Assembly (NCBI GenBank): GCA_021030905.1
Contig: JAGFMI010000017.1
Location: 248,001 to 312,000 of the forward strand
DNA length: 64,000 nucleotides
Direction: 5' to 3'
From: Pyrenula massariospora
Taxonomy: Eukaryota; Ascomycota; Eurotiomycetes; Pyrenulales; Pyrenulaceae
Every line of letters begins with the position of its first letter. Within the stretch, counting starts at the first letter, position 1. Position numbers and translations under genes: made by a program. Shown here in pieces: positions 10,672-21,472 of the stretch. Below the pieces are notes generated by a model. It made no database searches, was not told the origin of the DNA, and saw nothing but the letters and a program-made list of their open reading frames with translations.

Positions 10672-13121
10672 ATGGCGGGCAAGACAAAGATAAAAGCAGG
10701 GATGATACCATGGCTATATGACCTGTCCTTATGGACGCTGTCAGTCCTAATCGACCTCTTTTTCCGGGAGGTACATCCTAGAGGAGCTTGGAAAATTCCC
10801 AAAAGAGGACCGATAATACTCGTCGCGGCTCCTCATGCCAACCAGGTAAGCATGAGCTGTCTCTGCACCGCACGATGCTAAGCGATTCTTAGTTTGTCGA
10901 TTCCCTAATACTTATGCGCGTTCTCCGACAAGAAGCGAAGCGGCGGATATATTGGCTTATCGCAGAAAGCTCTACGCAGCGAGCCTTTATTGGTACAATG
11001 TCGAAAGCCATAGGCTCTTTGCCGGTCGCGAGGGCCCTAGACTTTCTGAAGCCCGCCAAGGGGAAGATATACTTACCTGACCCTGAAAATGATCCAACGC
11101 TGCTCCGCGGTGTCGGTACAGACTTTACCTCGAAAGCTTTCATGGTTGGCGGGCTCATAGTGCTGCCGCAGGTCAAAAAGCAAACGCCGAGCACTGAAAT
11201 CGGGAAGATTCTTGGCCCTGAAGAGCTACGATTAAAGAAGCCGTTCAAGACCCCAGGCGCCATTGGTCTGTTGACCGGCAAGCAGGAGTCCCAAGAAGAC
11301 GACATGCCAGCAAATGAACATGCAAACGGAGATGTCCCTTTTGAAGGAACAGAATTCAAGGTCGCGCCTCACGTTGACCAGTCACAAGTTTACGATACCG
11401 TGTTCCAAGTTCTCAAACAGGAGGGCTGCATAGGTATCTTTCCAGAAGGTGGCAGCCATGACCGCCCAGACCTATTACCCCTAAAAGGTATTTTGATTCT
11501 ATGCACAAATTAGAATGCAGAACATTGACATCATGATAGCCGGAGTGGCCATTATGGCTCTCGGAGCATTAGCTGCAGATCCTAATTGCGGAGTTACGAT
11601 AATACCATGTGGCATGAATTACTTCCATCCGCATAAATTTCGCTCTCGCGCAGTCATCGAATTTGGTCACCCTATCGAAGCACATCCTGACCAGGTTGAA
11701 GCTTACAAGAATGGAGACCGACGAGGCGCCGTTGGTTCACTTCTTGAGACAGTGTATCAAGGCCTGGTCGCAGTAACGCAAAGCAGTCCAGACTACGAAA
11801 CGCTGATGGTAAGCTCACGTTTCGTTGACGAACCAAATTGCTGACTGTGGAATAGTTGGTGCAAGCAGCTCGGAGATTATACAATCCTACAGGAAAAAAG
11901 CTTCCGTTGCCGCTCGTAGTAGAGCTCAACCGAAGACTGGTAAAAGGCTATACCCAGTATAAGGACGATCCTAGGATTGTGAACCTAAGGGGATCCGTTC
12001 TCAAATATAACGCTGAGCTTAGGAAACTCGGCGTTCGAGATCACCAAGTCGAATGGGGAGACACTAAGAAACGTCCCTGGATCATGGTCCTTGGCATCTT
12101 GTTTTATCGGGTTGCTAAGCTCATTGTCCTCGCTATCGGTACACTTCCCGGTCTGGCAATGTTTTGGCCGATCTTCGTTGCAACAAAAGTGATATCTCGT
12201 AAGAAGTCGAAGGAGGCTCTAGCTAAGTCGACCGTTAAATTAGCCGGTCGAGATGTCATTTCTACTTGGAAACTCCTCGTTGCTCTTTTCCTTGCCCCGA
12301 CTCTGTATGCTTACTACACTATCATTCTTACACTATGGACACACTACAACCGCGTCGGCGGCTATTATACGGATCGCTTTCCTTGGTGGACCCGCGCAAC
12401 GACCTATATCCCTAACTGGGTTCCTCTCTGGGTCGTAGCTATCCTCAGCCTCGTCGTATGCACCTCCGTCACTTTCGCTGCTCTCCGCATTGGGGAGATC
12501 GGCATGGACATTGTCAAATCCCTTCCACCTCTCATCATTGCCCTGAATCCACGCTCGTCAAATCGTCTTGCTCAACTCGTCCAACGTCGCGAACAGCTTT
12601 CGAAAGAAGTCACCGACATCATCAACACGCTAGGACCGGAAGTCTTCCCCGATTTTGACGCGGAGCGCATCGTAGCGGATCCCTTCCGTGACGGTGCGTA
12701 TCAGTCTCAACTCAAGGAGGGTGACCAAATCCCCGAGCCTAAGACCCCAGCTGAAGTCGAGCCTGAGGCCGCCGCAAGCGAGCCCGTGACCCCAGCTACG
12801 CCTACGAATGCCCCTCACAGCCGGCTTCCTCGAAATGAGGACTTCAAAAATATTGGCGCTTTTGGATTCTTTGCTACGAGACCACCAAGTCGCAGTCGGA
12901 GCCGGAGTAGCTCGACTGGGGCGGGGCTGGGAGATGGTGATCTGACGATGTCGGCGCCGATACGGACGATGAGTCAGTTGGGAGACAAGAGTAGCGTTGA
13001 CGAGGTTACGAGAAGGATACGAGGGGCCATGAAAGAAAGGGGGAAGGAGAGAAGAAGGAAGGGGAGAGAGGAGGATGAGAGTGAGGACGATGGAGAGCCT
13101 GAAGAGAAGAAGGAGCGGTAG
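10672..13121 (+). CDS. SCT1: Glycerol-3-phosphate/dihydroxyacetone-phosphate acyltransferase, Sct1/Gpt2 type (4 exons)
   Basis: Exons are 10672-10845, 10893-11487, 11540-11808 and 11856-13121 (767 aa), all with GT..AG introns of 47-52 nt. The first acyltransferase block is split by intron 1 and reads APHANQ then FVDSL; GSLPVARALD and the glycerol-phosphate-binding block FPEGGSHDRPDLLPLKAG follow. The long insert between blocks, the PCGMNYFHPHKF stretch and the C-terminal hydrophobic segments (including WIMVLGILFYRVAKLIVLAIG and LLVALFLAPTLYAYY) match the fungal Gat1/Gat2 family. These ER enzymes acylate sn-1 of glycerol-3-phosphate, the first step of phospholipid and triacylglycerol synthesis. 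The tail has an Arg/Ser-rich run and an acidic/basic end that may be phosphorylated, as reported for yeast Sct1. Which of the two yeast paralogues it best matches cannot be told here. Confidence 0.92.
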
Positions 13122-13567
13122 TGCTTGTTGAGAGCTTGTTGAGTCTGTACTGTGTAACACGAAAAAAACAGAAGCGTGGAGTTTGGACGGTTGGTTGCTT
13201 GCAAATATCAGACGAGGTGGTGTTTTGAGATTCTTTCATCTACGGTTCGCACAGACGCGGAAGATACGTACGGGAGGAAGAATATCTTCAGCCGAGCTGG
13301 AGGCTGCTGCAACGAGTATGTTAAACATTGCGTAATTCTACCGTCTATATTCACACCTTTCCTTGCCATGTAGTACGCCTTGTATAGCTCTTGTATCACA
13401 TCCGATCCCCGATATACCTCCAGCGCCGGAATCTTTTCAACCCCTGTATACCTCCCCAAATGTATGTACAGCACCCTCAATCGTCCACTGTCCTGCTCTC
13501 TCCAAGCCTCAACGCGACCAATACAGCCCTCCTCTCTTAACTTGCCATCCCAACCCCATCCATCCTC
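13122..13567. other. Intergenic between convergent genes
   Basis: Holds the 3' ends of the acyltransferase gene (+) and the Mrp10 gene (-). Frames present are short and C-rich; nothing supported. Confidence 0.45.
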
Positions 13568-14056
13568 TCACCCCAAACTCCCCCCCCTCTTCGTCGGCCC
13601 CTTGATCTTCGGATACAGCCGTCCCAGGTGGTAATTGATCGACGACTTTTTCTGGTGCGCGCCCCTCTGTCCTATGCGTCAGCATCCATGCCTTTTCCCC
13701 CGAGTACTCACTGATGGAATGGAGAAGGGGGGGGGGGGGGTTGGGCAAAGAGACGCACCGGTTTATCCGCGCACTCACGCAGCATCTGCTCGACCTTGGC
13801 GCACTCGGCGAGGGAGTAGTTGCTGGATGCCCAGCAGCCTGGATAGAGCGAGGGTTAGCACTTTTTTTTTTCTTGGATTTTGAGGGTCGGGAGAGGGAGG
13901 GGAAGGGGGGAATCTTGGGGGGGACGGACTGAGGACGGAGCTCATCTCGGCGAGGCAGGGGGCGGCGTCTTCTTTGTCTGGGTGGCGGATGCGCAGGGAG
14001 GAGACGGATTGGAGGCGTTTTGGTTTGAGGGTTGTGGGGACGCCTTTTGGGGGCAT
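13568..14056 (-). CDS. MRP10: Mitochondrial small-subunit ribosomal protein Mrp10, CHCH type (3 exons)
   Basis: Minus-strand exons are 14056-13930, 13838-13759 and 13666-13568 (101 aa). The start MPPKGVPTTLKPKRLQ is typical of the family. Exon joins give twin CX9C motifs: C-LAEMSSVLS-C and C-AKVEQMLRE-C. The conserved SINYHLGRLYPK C-terminus follows. Such proteins are oxidised by the Mia40 pathway and assemble into the mitoribosomal small subunit. Keeping the second CX9C intact argues for the GTGCGT donor at 13758 rather than the tempting GTGAGT inside the exon. The last acceptor (before 13666) is less certain; a site a few codons downstream would also keep frame. The first donor GTCCGT is non-consensus. 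The 5' leader is extremely C-rich on this strand. Confidence 0.82.
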
Positions 14057-14669
14057 TGTTGGGGAGTGTGGGTTGGAAGGTGGAGGGTTGGGGGTGGGGA
14101 GGGGGAGAGGAGGAGGAGGAGGTGGTGGTGGTGGTGTTGGGTGTAGGTCAATCTGGCGTGGGTGATTGATGTAGATCGATGGGCAACGGTGTTTACTAGA
14201 GAAGTGTCATCAATTAGGTGTTGCCGTTGAGAATATGAATTGCTAAAGTGCGAATTGGACCTTAGACGAGAAAAAGGTCGCGCTCTGTTGGCGGTGATGC
14301 CGAGGATTAGCCGGCCGTATCAGAATCAAGGAATCGTTCTATCGATATGTTAACCCCCATTGACTAGAAATCTTATGCTCTGGAGATTTGTCCCTTTCCG
14401 GGTGTAGACCTTTCTAGCTTGGTATTTCCCTACCGCCTTTTGATTAAAGCAGCCTGTTTTCAACAATGTAAGGCTTTCCGAAAATGTTACTACCATGATC
14501 ATATGTAACTTAACAAGGCTGAAGTTCTGCGTCACACTATCATGCGCATCTACGGAGCGTCTCATTAGTAGGGCGTTGACACTTCGTCCCACTTCTTTCC
14601 TAGTACTGAAATATTTTTTGACCTCCTAGATTCATTTCATGCGCCTGCTCTATCTCTTACGCCCCCATA
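14057..14669. other. Divergent intergenic region
   Basis: Between the start of Mrp10 (-) and the first stand-alone domain gene (+). It contains G/GGT-rich low complexity at about 14090-14145. No gene seen. Confidence 0.45.
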
Positions 14670-15383
14670 ATGTCATTCCTACGCCATTCCAGCAAATCGC
14701 CTCCTCCACTAAAGGAGTACAACCCTCTTCTTAGTCACAAGAAGCAGGCAACTAAAGCATCCCCAACTCCGAAACCCGGGCGCCTTGAAATTATTGAGAC
14801 AGTCTATGAGAAATCTCCTGAGCCACAAGATCTAGAAACATCCTCAAAGGGCCTGTCAAAACTCGCCAAACGAGGCCCTAGTCACTTGGGTGCAGCAACA
14901 GAAGTTCAAGTTAAGGGCAAATGGTCGAGCAAATCCACCAGGGAATTTTCCGAGTCGATACTAGATGAAGTACCAAGATCATCCCCTAACGAGTACGCAT
15001 TACGCGTGCAACATAGAGTCAATGCAAATGGAGACCTTGAAGAAGTCTATCTTTGGATCTGCTCACCCATCATCGTGGATGTAGTGAATTCGCTTCTTCC
15101 CCTAGAGTTTCGATTACCAGACGCAGACCATGTTTCGCATTCCATCCTCGGCATGCATCAGGCTTTTCTGTGGTTGATTCGTAATCGGACCCGATTTTTA
15201 AATTACAGTAACGCTCCAGAAAGGACATGGGAGGAGAGAGAGCATCTGAGGTTGCTGACAGATGAGTTTTTTGATAGGTATTATGGCAAAGAGCAATATC
15301 AGAAGGTGTGGGATGGGATGGTGGATAGTGCGATCGGATACGGCCCAATCGATGAATTAGTCTGGCCAGCTAATACATTATGA
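14670..15383 (+). CDS. Stand-alone DUF7025-like N-domain protein, copy 1 (no ATPase domain)
   Basis: A single exon of 237 aa from ATG 14670. A basic, Pro/Ser/Lys-rich N-terminus (MSFLRHSSKSPPPLKEYNPL) is followed by a domain with YALRVQHRVNANGDLEEVYLW, SPIIVDVVNSLLP, ERTWEEREHLRLLTDEFF and a final GPIDELVWP. The same elements occur in order in the gene at 15752 and in the AAA ATPase gene at 21473 (YALQVIQKVNKDG, SPII, ERSPEEILHMKLLTERF, LLW). In fungi this domain normally precedes an AAA ATPase module; here the protein ends where that linker would start. The start context (CGCCC..CATAATGTC) is shared with copy 2, so they look like tandem duplicates. The biochemical role is unknown. Confidence 0.75.
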   Translation: MSFLRHSSKSPPPLKEYNPLLSHKKQATKASPTPKPGRLEIIETVYEKSPEPQDLETSSKGLSKLAKRGPSHLGAATEVQVKGKWSSKSTREFSESILDEVPRSSPNEYALRVQHRVNANGDLEEVYLWICSPIIVDVVNSLLPLEFRLPDADHVSHSILGMHQAFLWLIRNRTRFLNYSNAPERTWEEREHLRLLTDEFFDRYYGKEQYQKVWDGMVDSAIGYGPIDELVWPANTL

Positions 15384-15751
15384 AGCATTGGCTTATATGC
15401 GAGACGGTCAAGGCTGAAGATAGCGCAAGCATTTTGATCAATTAGATTGGAGTGGTAATGCATGGTAAAGCCACTCTAAAGCATCACAACGCTTAGCGGC
15501 ATGACCAATATAAATGAGAAACAGTCGTACATTAGTATATGATCAGAAGAAGAAACCTTGAAAGACGGCGTCGTCTAAGGTAGAACTTCTTGAAGACCTT
15601 CGATGACGCATCCAAGGCAACCCCGCGATTCCCCATGGTTACACAGTATCGAATAAGTATTCAGCCTCGTGGCGGTGCTGACCTCTTTCGGACCTCTTTC
15701 GCATGTCGACGCTGACAAGATGACCTTTCAACAATACGGAGGACGCCCATA
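15384..15751. other. Short intergenic between tandem domain copies
   Basis: 368 bases with no coding features. The last ~20 bases before 15752 resemble those before 14670, marking the edge of the duplication. Confidence 0.45.
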
Positions 15752-16594
15752 ATGTCGTTCGGTAATCATCCCCGTAAACCACCCTCTCCGACCAAAAAGC
15801 ACCCTCTCATCGCGAAACTTAAGAAGCAGGTACGTGAGGAAGACAGCGATTCTTCCTCCGAGAACGATGACAAGAGGAAAAAGCCGCTGCTCGATCACAA
15901 GAAAGGAAGGCCTCCCTCTAATCGCAAGGACCGGGCAGGAAAAAAGCACAAGCTTCCTTTTCGTCACAAGAAGCAAATAGATGATCCTGATGATACTTAT
16001 ATGATCCTCAAAATCTGCCATTCGACATACAGGCAACCTCCCCATCGTGATATACCGCCAAATAAATCTTTGCCTCGCGGTCCAACGTTCCTCAAGCGGC
16101 AAAATACCAGCTCTAAGTTTCCGAAACCGCGCTCTCACGGGCAATGGTTGAGCAATCACACCCTGAGCGGATCTAACCAAAAGGGAATTCCGAATCCACC
16201 GCCAATCTTTAGATACGCACTAGTATTAGAACGCCGTTTAGACGAACATGGCGAATTCATCCGGATCGAGCTCTGGGTCTATTCTCCCATCATCGCCCGT
16301 GCAATATGGAATCTTTTCCCGCTACACCTTCAAGAAAATTTCCGCCAGCAGCCGCAAGGCTTCTTGTCGAGCGCCCCGGCATTTCGATGGCTGATGGACA
16401 ACAGGGACAATATTAGGGCCTATGCCGACGCCCACGAGCGGACGGAGGAGGAGAGGGAGCATTTGGCAGTTCTGACGTCGGAGCTCTTCGGGGCTTATCT
16501 CGGCAACGACCACAACTTGACTAAGGCACGCGAACAGAATAATGAGCTATGGATACCGCTGGATCTACTAAAGCATGACGCGGTATCTACTTGA
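15752..16594 (+). CDS. Stand-alone DUF7025-like N-domain protein, copy 2 (no ATPase domain)
   Basis: A single exon of 280 aa from ATG 15752. The N-terminal ~140 residues are very basic (runs such as KKHPLIAKLKKQ, RKKPLLDHKKGR, KKHKLPFRHKK), with a Ser/acidic patch, and could carry nuclear-localisation signals. The conserved part starts near residue 153 with FRYALVLERRLDEHGEF. It continues with ELWVYSPIIARAIWNLFP, a WLMDNRDNIRAYADAHERT stretch, EEEREHLAVLTSELFGAYLG and ends ELWIPLDLLKHD. It parallels the 14670 protein and the N-terminal part of the 21473 gene. No Walker motifs are present and the frame closes normally, so this is not simply a cut-off ATPase exon. Function unknown. Confidence 0.75.
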   Translation: MSFGNHPRKPPSPTKKHPLIAKLKKQVREEDSDSSSENDDKRKKPLLDHKKGRPPSNRKDRAGKKHKLPFRHKKQIDDPDDTYMILKICHSTYRQPPHRDIPPNKSLPRGPTFLKRQNTSSKFPKPRSHGQWLSNHTLSGSNQKGIPNPPPIFRYALVLERRLDEHGEFIRIELWVYSPIIARAIWNLFPLHLQENFRQQPQGFLSSAPAFRWLMDNRDNIRAYADAHERTEEEREHLAVLTSELFGAYLGNDHNLTKAREQNNELWIPLDLLKHDAVST

Positions 16595-17921
16595 CGCTAT
16601 CTCGTAGCTTACGTTGTTTATAGTCTCAATGATTAATTCAGGCTTGATAGAAGTGGATAAACCCAGCCACTCTCGTTATCGTCGCCTCCGTCGTTCCCCT
16701 CAGCTCCCGCTCCACTTCCAAAGGTCCATTATCCGATCGCTCTCTCAGCACCCTATCCTCACTTTCGTCTCGCATCACGGATTACTTACGGACTTGTACA
16801 TATACAAGATATGTAAATGAACTGTGCGCGATACTCTAATTCGGTGGGATCAAAATGGTCTAACACTAGGCTGACTTGGGAATGGAAACATCACGACATT
16901 TTCTCTACGAGAACGACGTTCTAGATGTTAGATTCAGAACACAACTGTAGCCGAAATCTACGTGATTGGGCGCTGTCTAGGAAACCAGGGGCATGGGTCG
17001 ACGGTGGATGATTTGAAATGCTCAGAAGGGATCGAGAGGTGCTGCTTAGAAAGCGACGTCCAGGAGCTGGTGATATTAGTGGGGTCGTTTTATTTACTTG
17101 ATTTGGAGGTTTTGAAATGCATGGTAGTGAATCTACATTAAGATACACTACCACGGAAAGTTCTTCAAGATCTCAGGGAATATCTGGTCATCCATTAATG
17201 GTCTGTATCTCCCAACAAGGAGTATTTTTTACTCAGTAGCCTCGTGGCGATCATCACTCAGCCGCACAGTCTTGTGCTCGCACCCGTGGGGTAGAATGAG
17301 GATTTCCACTTACAGTCCTTACGTATTTACTGGTATTGCTGTTGATTGTGCAACTGTTATACGCCTAACGAGGCTGGGTGACAGAAATCGTGGCCGATCG
17401 AGAGTGGTCCTCAGCTAGGTGTCACAGGTCGCGGCTCATCTGACTGTCAGCACTGACGCCCGCCGGGGGCATATGAAATTCGCCACGACTTCTGATACCT
17501 AGCATCGATCTGCCACAATTTCTGTCACCTAGCCTCGTAACTGGGCGGTGGTGGGGGCGGACGGGCCTTGGGAGGCTGCCTGGAATGGAAATAATAATAT
17601 GTTATATCCTCTATCCCTTGCTCGGTTACAGATGCGCCAAATTTCTGTTTGGATTGGCTAATCCAAAAGGACGTACGGAGAATCTAAGATAATTAAATGG
17701 ATTGGTCAACTCTATTGAAATATAAGCTTGTATTTGATTGGCTGTCAAGATTGATGGATTTGTAACCGGATAAGGGATACTGACTTCCCTTCCCCCTTCT
17801 TGACACCGCTGGAGTAGACCATTACTACTGTACTATGGTAATAGGAAAAAGGAGATCAAGCGAGGTGATACGGTCTAGCATAGTTAGGGCTCAAGCACTG
17901 GTACAGTCAACGTTCCAGTAT
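16595..17921. other. Intergenic with an inverted-repeat element
   Basis: No gene seen. It carries the inverted-repeat element at 17369-17537 (separate entry) and AT-rich sequence at about 17585-17760. Confidence 0.5.
17369..17537. repeat. MITE-like inverted-repeat element, copy 1
   Basis: Two 26-bp ends (17369-17394 and 17512-17537) are inverted copies with two mismatches, starting CGAGGCT and containing GTGACAGAAAT. TAA flanks both sides, which fits a 3-bp target duplication of the PIF/Harbinger kind (TWA). Two weaker copies of the same 26-bp unit lie just inside (about 17410-17435 and 17482-17507), so the element is a nested palindrome. There is no coding capacity. Confidence 0.7.
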
Positions 17922-20559
17922 TTAGCCAAACCTCGAAGGGCCGATGTAAACCCCAAGAATACGATGAATCCGAAACTTGACCGTGCTCAACTTCTTCACC
18001 TTGTCGATGTTACGCGCATTGCCCGCGGGGTTGTTTCGCTGCGAAGCCTGCTTGCGGCTCAAGCTAAGGTCCTTGGTCGTCCTTGTGTCGTCGTAATTCT
18101 CGAGATCCATGCAAGCCACGTACTCCATTTCTTCGCGTAGTAAGGGAAATTGACCTTTTGTGCCCTTGCGCACGTCGAGGCAGATGAGATGTTCTCCATA
18201 TTCGTTTAAGACCTTTAATACGACGAATCCGCTGGCGAGCATTGTGGAGATATGTGATGATTCGTCAACGGCGAAGCCAGTACTGTCCTTAGTCTTGCGA
18301 GAGAACATACCGTTGTACGGGCCTTTGGTCCGGAGGGTTGTCGTTTGCTCTTCTAGGAGTAGGTACATGAGCACAATCTGTGAGTCGAAGCCGGTGACAT
18401 CGCAGACGTCCTTGACACTGCGACAAATCACATGCCCGTGGATGAAGTCATGCCATGGCCACTCACTCACGTACCTGCTTTTGGCAACGATGGCTATGAA
18501 ACCTGCAAGAACCCAGGTGAAGGTGGTAAGTTGAAACGGGTCGACTCCGTGGATTCTTCCGCCGACGGAGAACGGGATGGCAATGCCACCACAGACAATT
18601 AGGAGAGTGATAGCGATAACTGCCTGCACATAGCGGTGGCATTTAATAATAACGGAGCCTTCTGCTATGATCCATTTGTCCATCCTGGACTTGTCACGAT
18701 GATAGCGCTCTAGCGCCTTCGCGGTCTTTTCTTGCGTGGCTACATTGACCGGTCGATCAAAATCGGTATCGTGTAGGAAGATGCTTGTTCCCGCTTCTAA
18801 TTGTGAGATTAGATCCTGTGACTGAGCGGAGGCTTACCTCTGATACCAAATCTCATGGGGCTTTTGGCCAGCGACCTTATCTCATCGTCCCTGTATTGGC
18901 TACGAGAAAGTGATTGATCTTTCACCATCCATTCAGGCGACGATACCGTAACAAGAGCCTGGAAGTCTCGAGGTGGAGACTCAAATTGTAAGATCGGGTC
19001 TGAGTCACCGGCCGTGAGAGCCGTACAACCAACAAGAAAATTAAGCGTGTGTGACGTAAAAGTACTCGTAAGGGAAAGCGGAACCACCACTGATAAGACA
19101 TGATTGATATCCGGTGTCCAGAGGGTCTCGTGCCTCGAAGGGTCGCCTGGGTAGTAGTTTTCCCAATCCCACTTAATCTTCGTTTGTTGGTCTTGAACGA
19201 ATTGATTCGAAGGTGGAACAGCGTTTAACTTAGTCTTAATAAGTTCAAGGTTCTTTAAGACGAGCTCGAGCGCGGTACTAGTACATTTGACATGGAAGGA
19301 ATCCGATGAAGCCGAGATCTGGCCGAGGCGATCACTGCTAAGCGTTGTAGGAGCACCATCTAAGCCAGCCTTGTAGAGTACTGTGCAAATCTCGAAGCAG
19401 CCGGGAGAGGATGCATTGCGGCGGGACACGGTCAAATCATTTAGGATGACCGTTATCAAATTTCGAAGTTGGGTATTGAGATAAATGTTTTCAAGGTGGT
19501 AGAGTCCACTTATATCAGTCTCCGTGTCTAAAGTGTCAACATCCATGTCCTTGGCTGCTCCATTAGGTGCTGCTTTGATTCTGATGAACATTTCTTGCTT
19601 AGAGGCAAACCTTTGATTGAACTCCTCGACAGCATGCTCAGCTGATTCGATGCTGAAGCTGGCGAAACGTCTCGGATTGTACGACAATACTTTAAGTTTT
19701 GCAGCCCAACAAGCGAGGTAAGATAGTAATCGTCGATGCCAATATGCATTTGAGGCAGTCCGTACCATCAACCGAGCGATTGCTGAGGTAATATAATCAA
19801 CCAAAGCGAAATAAAGGGCCTGGTTTCGCTCTGGTGGTTTCAATATCTTCGGTTCTGATTCCTGAACGCGAGTTTGATCATTATTGAAACGACCCAACAG
19901 AATGCGCCTCGATTGTCGCAAATCGTCAATTGTTGACTCATGAGCACCCGCACCATATACCAGCGATAATCTAGCAATGTCAAGCCGGATGATTTCGGTG
20001 TTGCAACGTATTTGATCAGCAACATTAGATATGTCTTCGAAAGACAATCCATGGATGGGGTGAGAAGTAGTAGCACTATCGAATAGAAGAGCTCCCTCAG
20101 CCTGAGCATCTTGAACAAGTCGGCGAACTTCAAGTCGCAAGATATCCCGTTCGGAGGCCTCTAATATCCCATAACCAGTACAGTCTAAGTACTTGTCCAA
20201 TTCTGTCAGTATCGTTCCATTGAAAGAGTATTTGACATGCTGCTGCGTGTCTTCAAAAATTTGCTCTTCGTGCAATTTGATGGCATGGTCTCTGCGCGAC
20301 AATATGCCTCGTCGCACACGTGCTTTGGGCGCGTTGACTTCACTAAATGCATAGTGGCTACGCTTCCAGAAACTGCTGTAAAATGCAATTAGAGAAATTC
20401 TACGCAAATGATTAGAAAGCTTGAATCTCACCTCGTACTCCGTCTAGACGAGTGCTGCTGGGGCTTATTCTGGTCCGGCGATTTACTGGCACGTTTCTCG
20501 GGCTCCGTGCTGACTTGGCTTGCTCCGGAGTCAATACCGTTCTGCGAACTTTTCAACAT
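17922..20559 (-). CDS. Large protein with C-terminal membrane segments, fungal family of unknown function (3 exons)
   Basis: Minus-strand exons are 20559-20432, 20375-18838 and 18796-17922 (846 aa). Introns are 56 and 41 nt. The N-terminus is Ser/Gln/Lys-rich. The middle (~residues 70-560) is helical without a motif I know. The C-terminal third has two probable membrane helices (VQAVIAITLLIVCGGIAIPF and TTFTWVLAGFIAIVAK). A conserved-looking block follows: EWPWHDFIHGHVICRSV, QIVLMYLLLEEQTTTLRTKG, PYNGMFSRK, GEHLICLDVRKG. I recall similar WPWHDF..G.VVCRSV and RGPYNGMF strings in many uncharacterised Pezizomycotina proteins, but no assigned function. It lies antisense between the two DUF7025-like copies and the broken AAA gene. 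The joins are supported by continuous coding on both sides. Confidence 0.75.
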
Positions 20560-21472
20560 AATGCACTATCAAGAAGCTTAACGAAGAATTAAAGCTAGGG
20601 GAAACAGGCGGGACAGAATGCAGTGGTTAAATCAACAATTTAACATGGAACAGGTCTAAAGCAGCCTTTGTTATAGAAGTTTAGATATTTGAAGCTTAGG
20701 ATCTAGAAAGGAGCTTCGCCTCTCTGATATCCTGCTCTCACCTCTTCTTAGTCAATATCGTAAAGTTTAGTCTCACGTTTCGGGGAAGTTGACGAAGTAA
20801 AAGAGCGACACTCTCTCACCCAGTATCTGAGGGACCATTGTACCAGTACACCTGAAGTACGCCTTGTCCGGCTGGAAAAGAACTGTGCGCAAGAACTGAC
20901 ACTTCCGAAGCTGCTGACTGGATGAAGCCCGGTGGTTGTACAGCGGAGTAACCTCACGCAGTGAATACAATGCATCTGATAGTTGGGCTGAACGCAACTG
21001 CGTCCGAGATGGGTTTAGCGGGGTCGGACGATGCCAATAGAAGGATTGGAAAGGAGCCGGCGCCGCTTTCCAGCCCTTGGGCACTCATGCATGTTCGTTT
21101 TCTTTTTCTCTTGCTCAGCCTCCCATTTCTGCTCCTCCAGGCTCCAGAACTTGATGACAACGCTGCTACGACTTGAAAGGACAGGTCAAGTCGGCAAAAC
21201 CTGATTGATCTAGTAATAACATGCGTACATAAGATCTGGAGCTTCAAGCATAATGACCCGCGAGGCTACCTTTAGGCGTTCTCGCTGCACTAACGATCCA
21301 CTGAAGTTCTGCCTTGCTCCCTCTAGTATGCTTAATATTTTAAAGGACTGTTAAATAGTACTGTCTATTTTTCGCTGTTCCTGCCTTTGTCCTTTCCATA
21401 ATATTCTCTATTCTTTCATATCAAGTCCTATCACAGCTTTGGAGAGATTATTTAAGCTGGAAAAGGGTGGAA
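20560..21472. other. Divergent promoter region
   Basis: Between the membrane-type protein (-) and the AAA gene (+). Short frames of up to 103 codons occur but none has a recognisable start, domain or partner exon. Confidence 0.45.
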
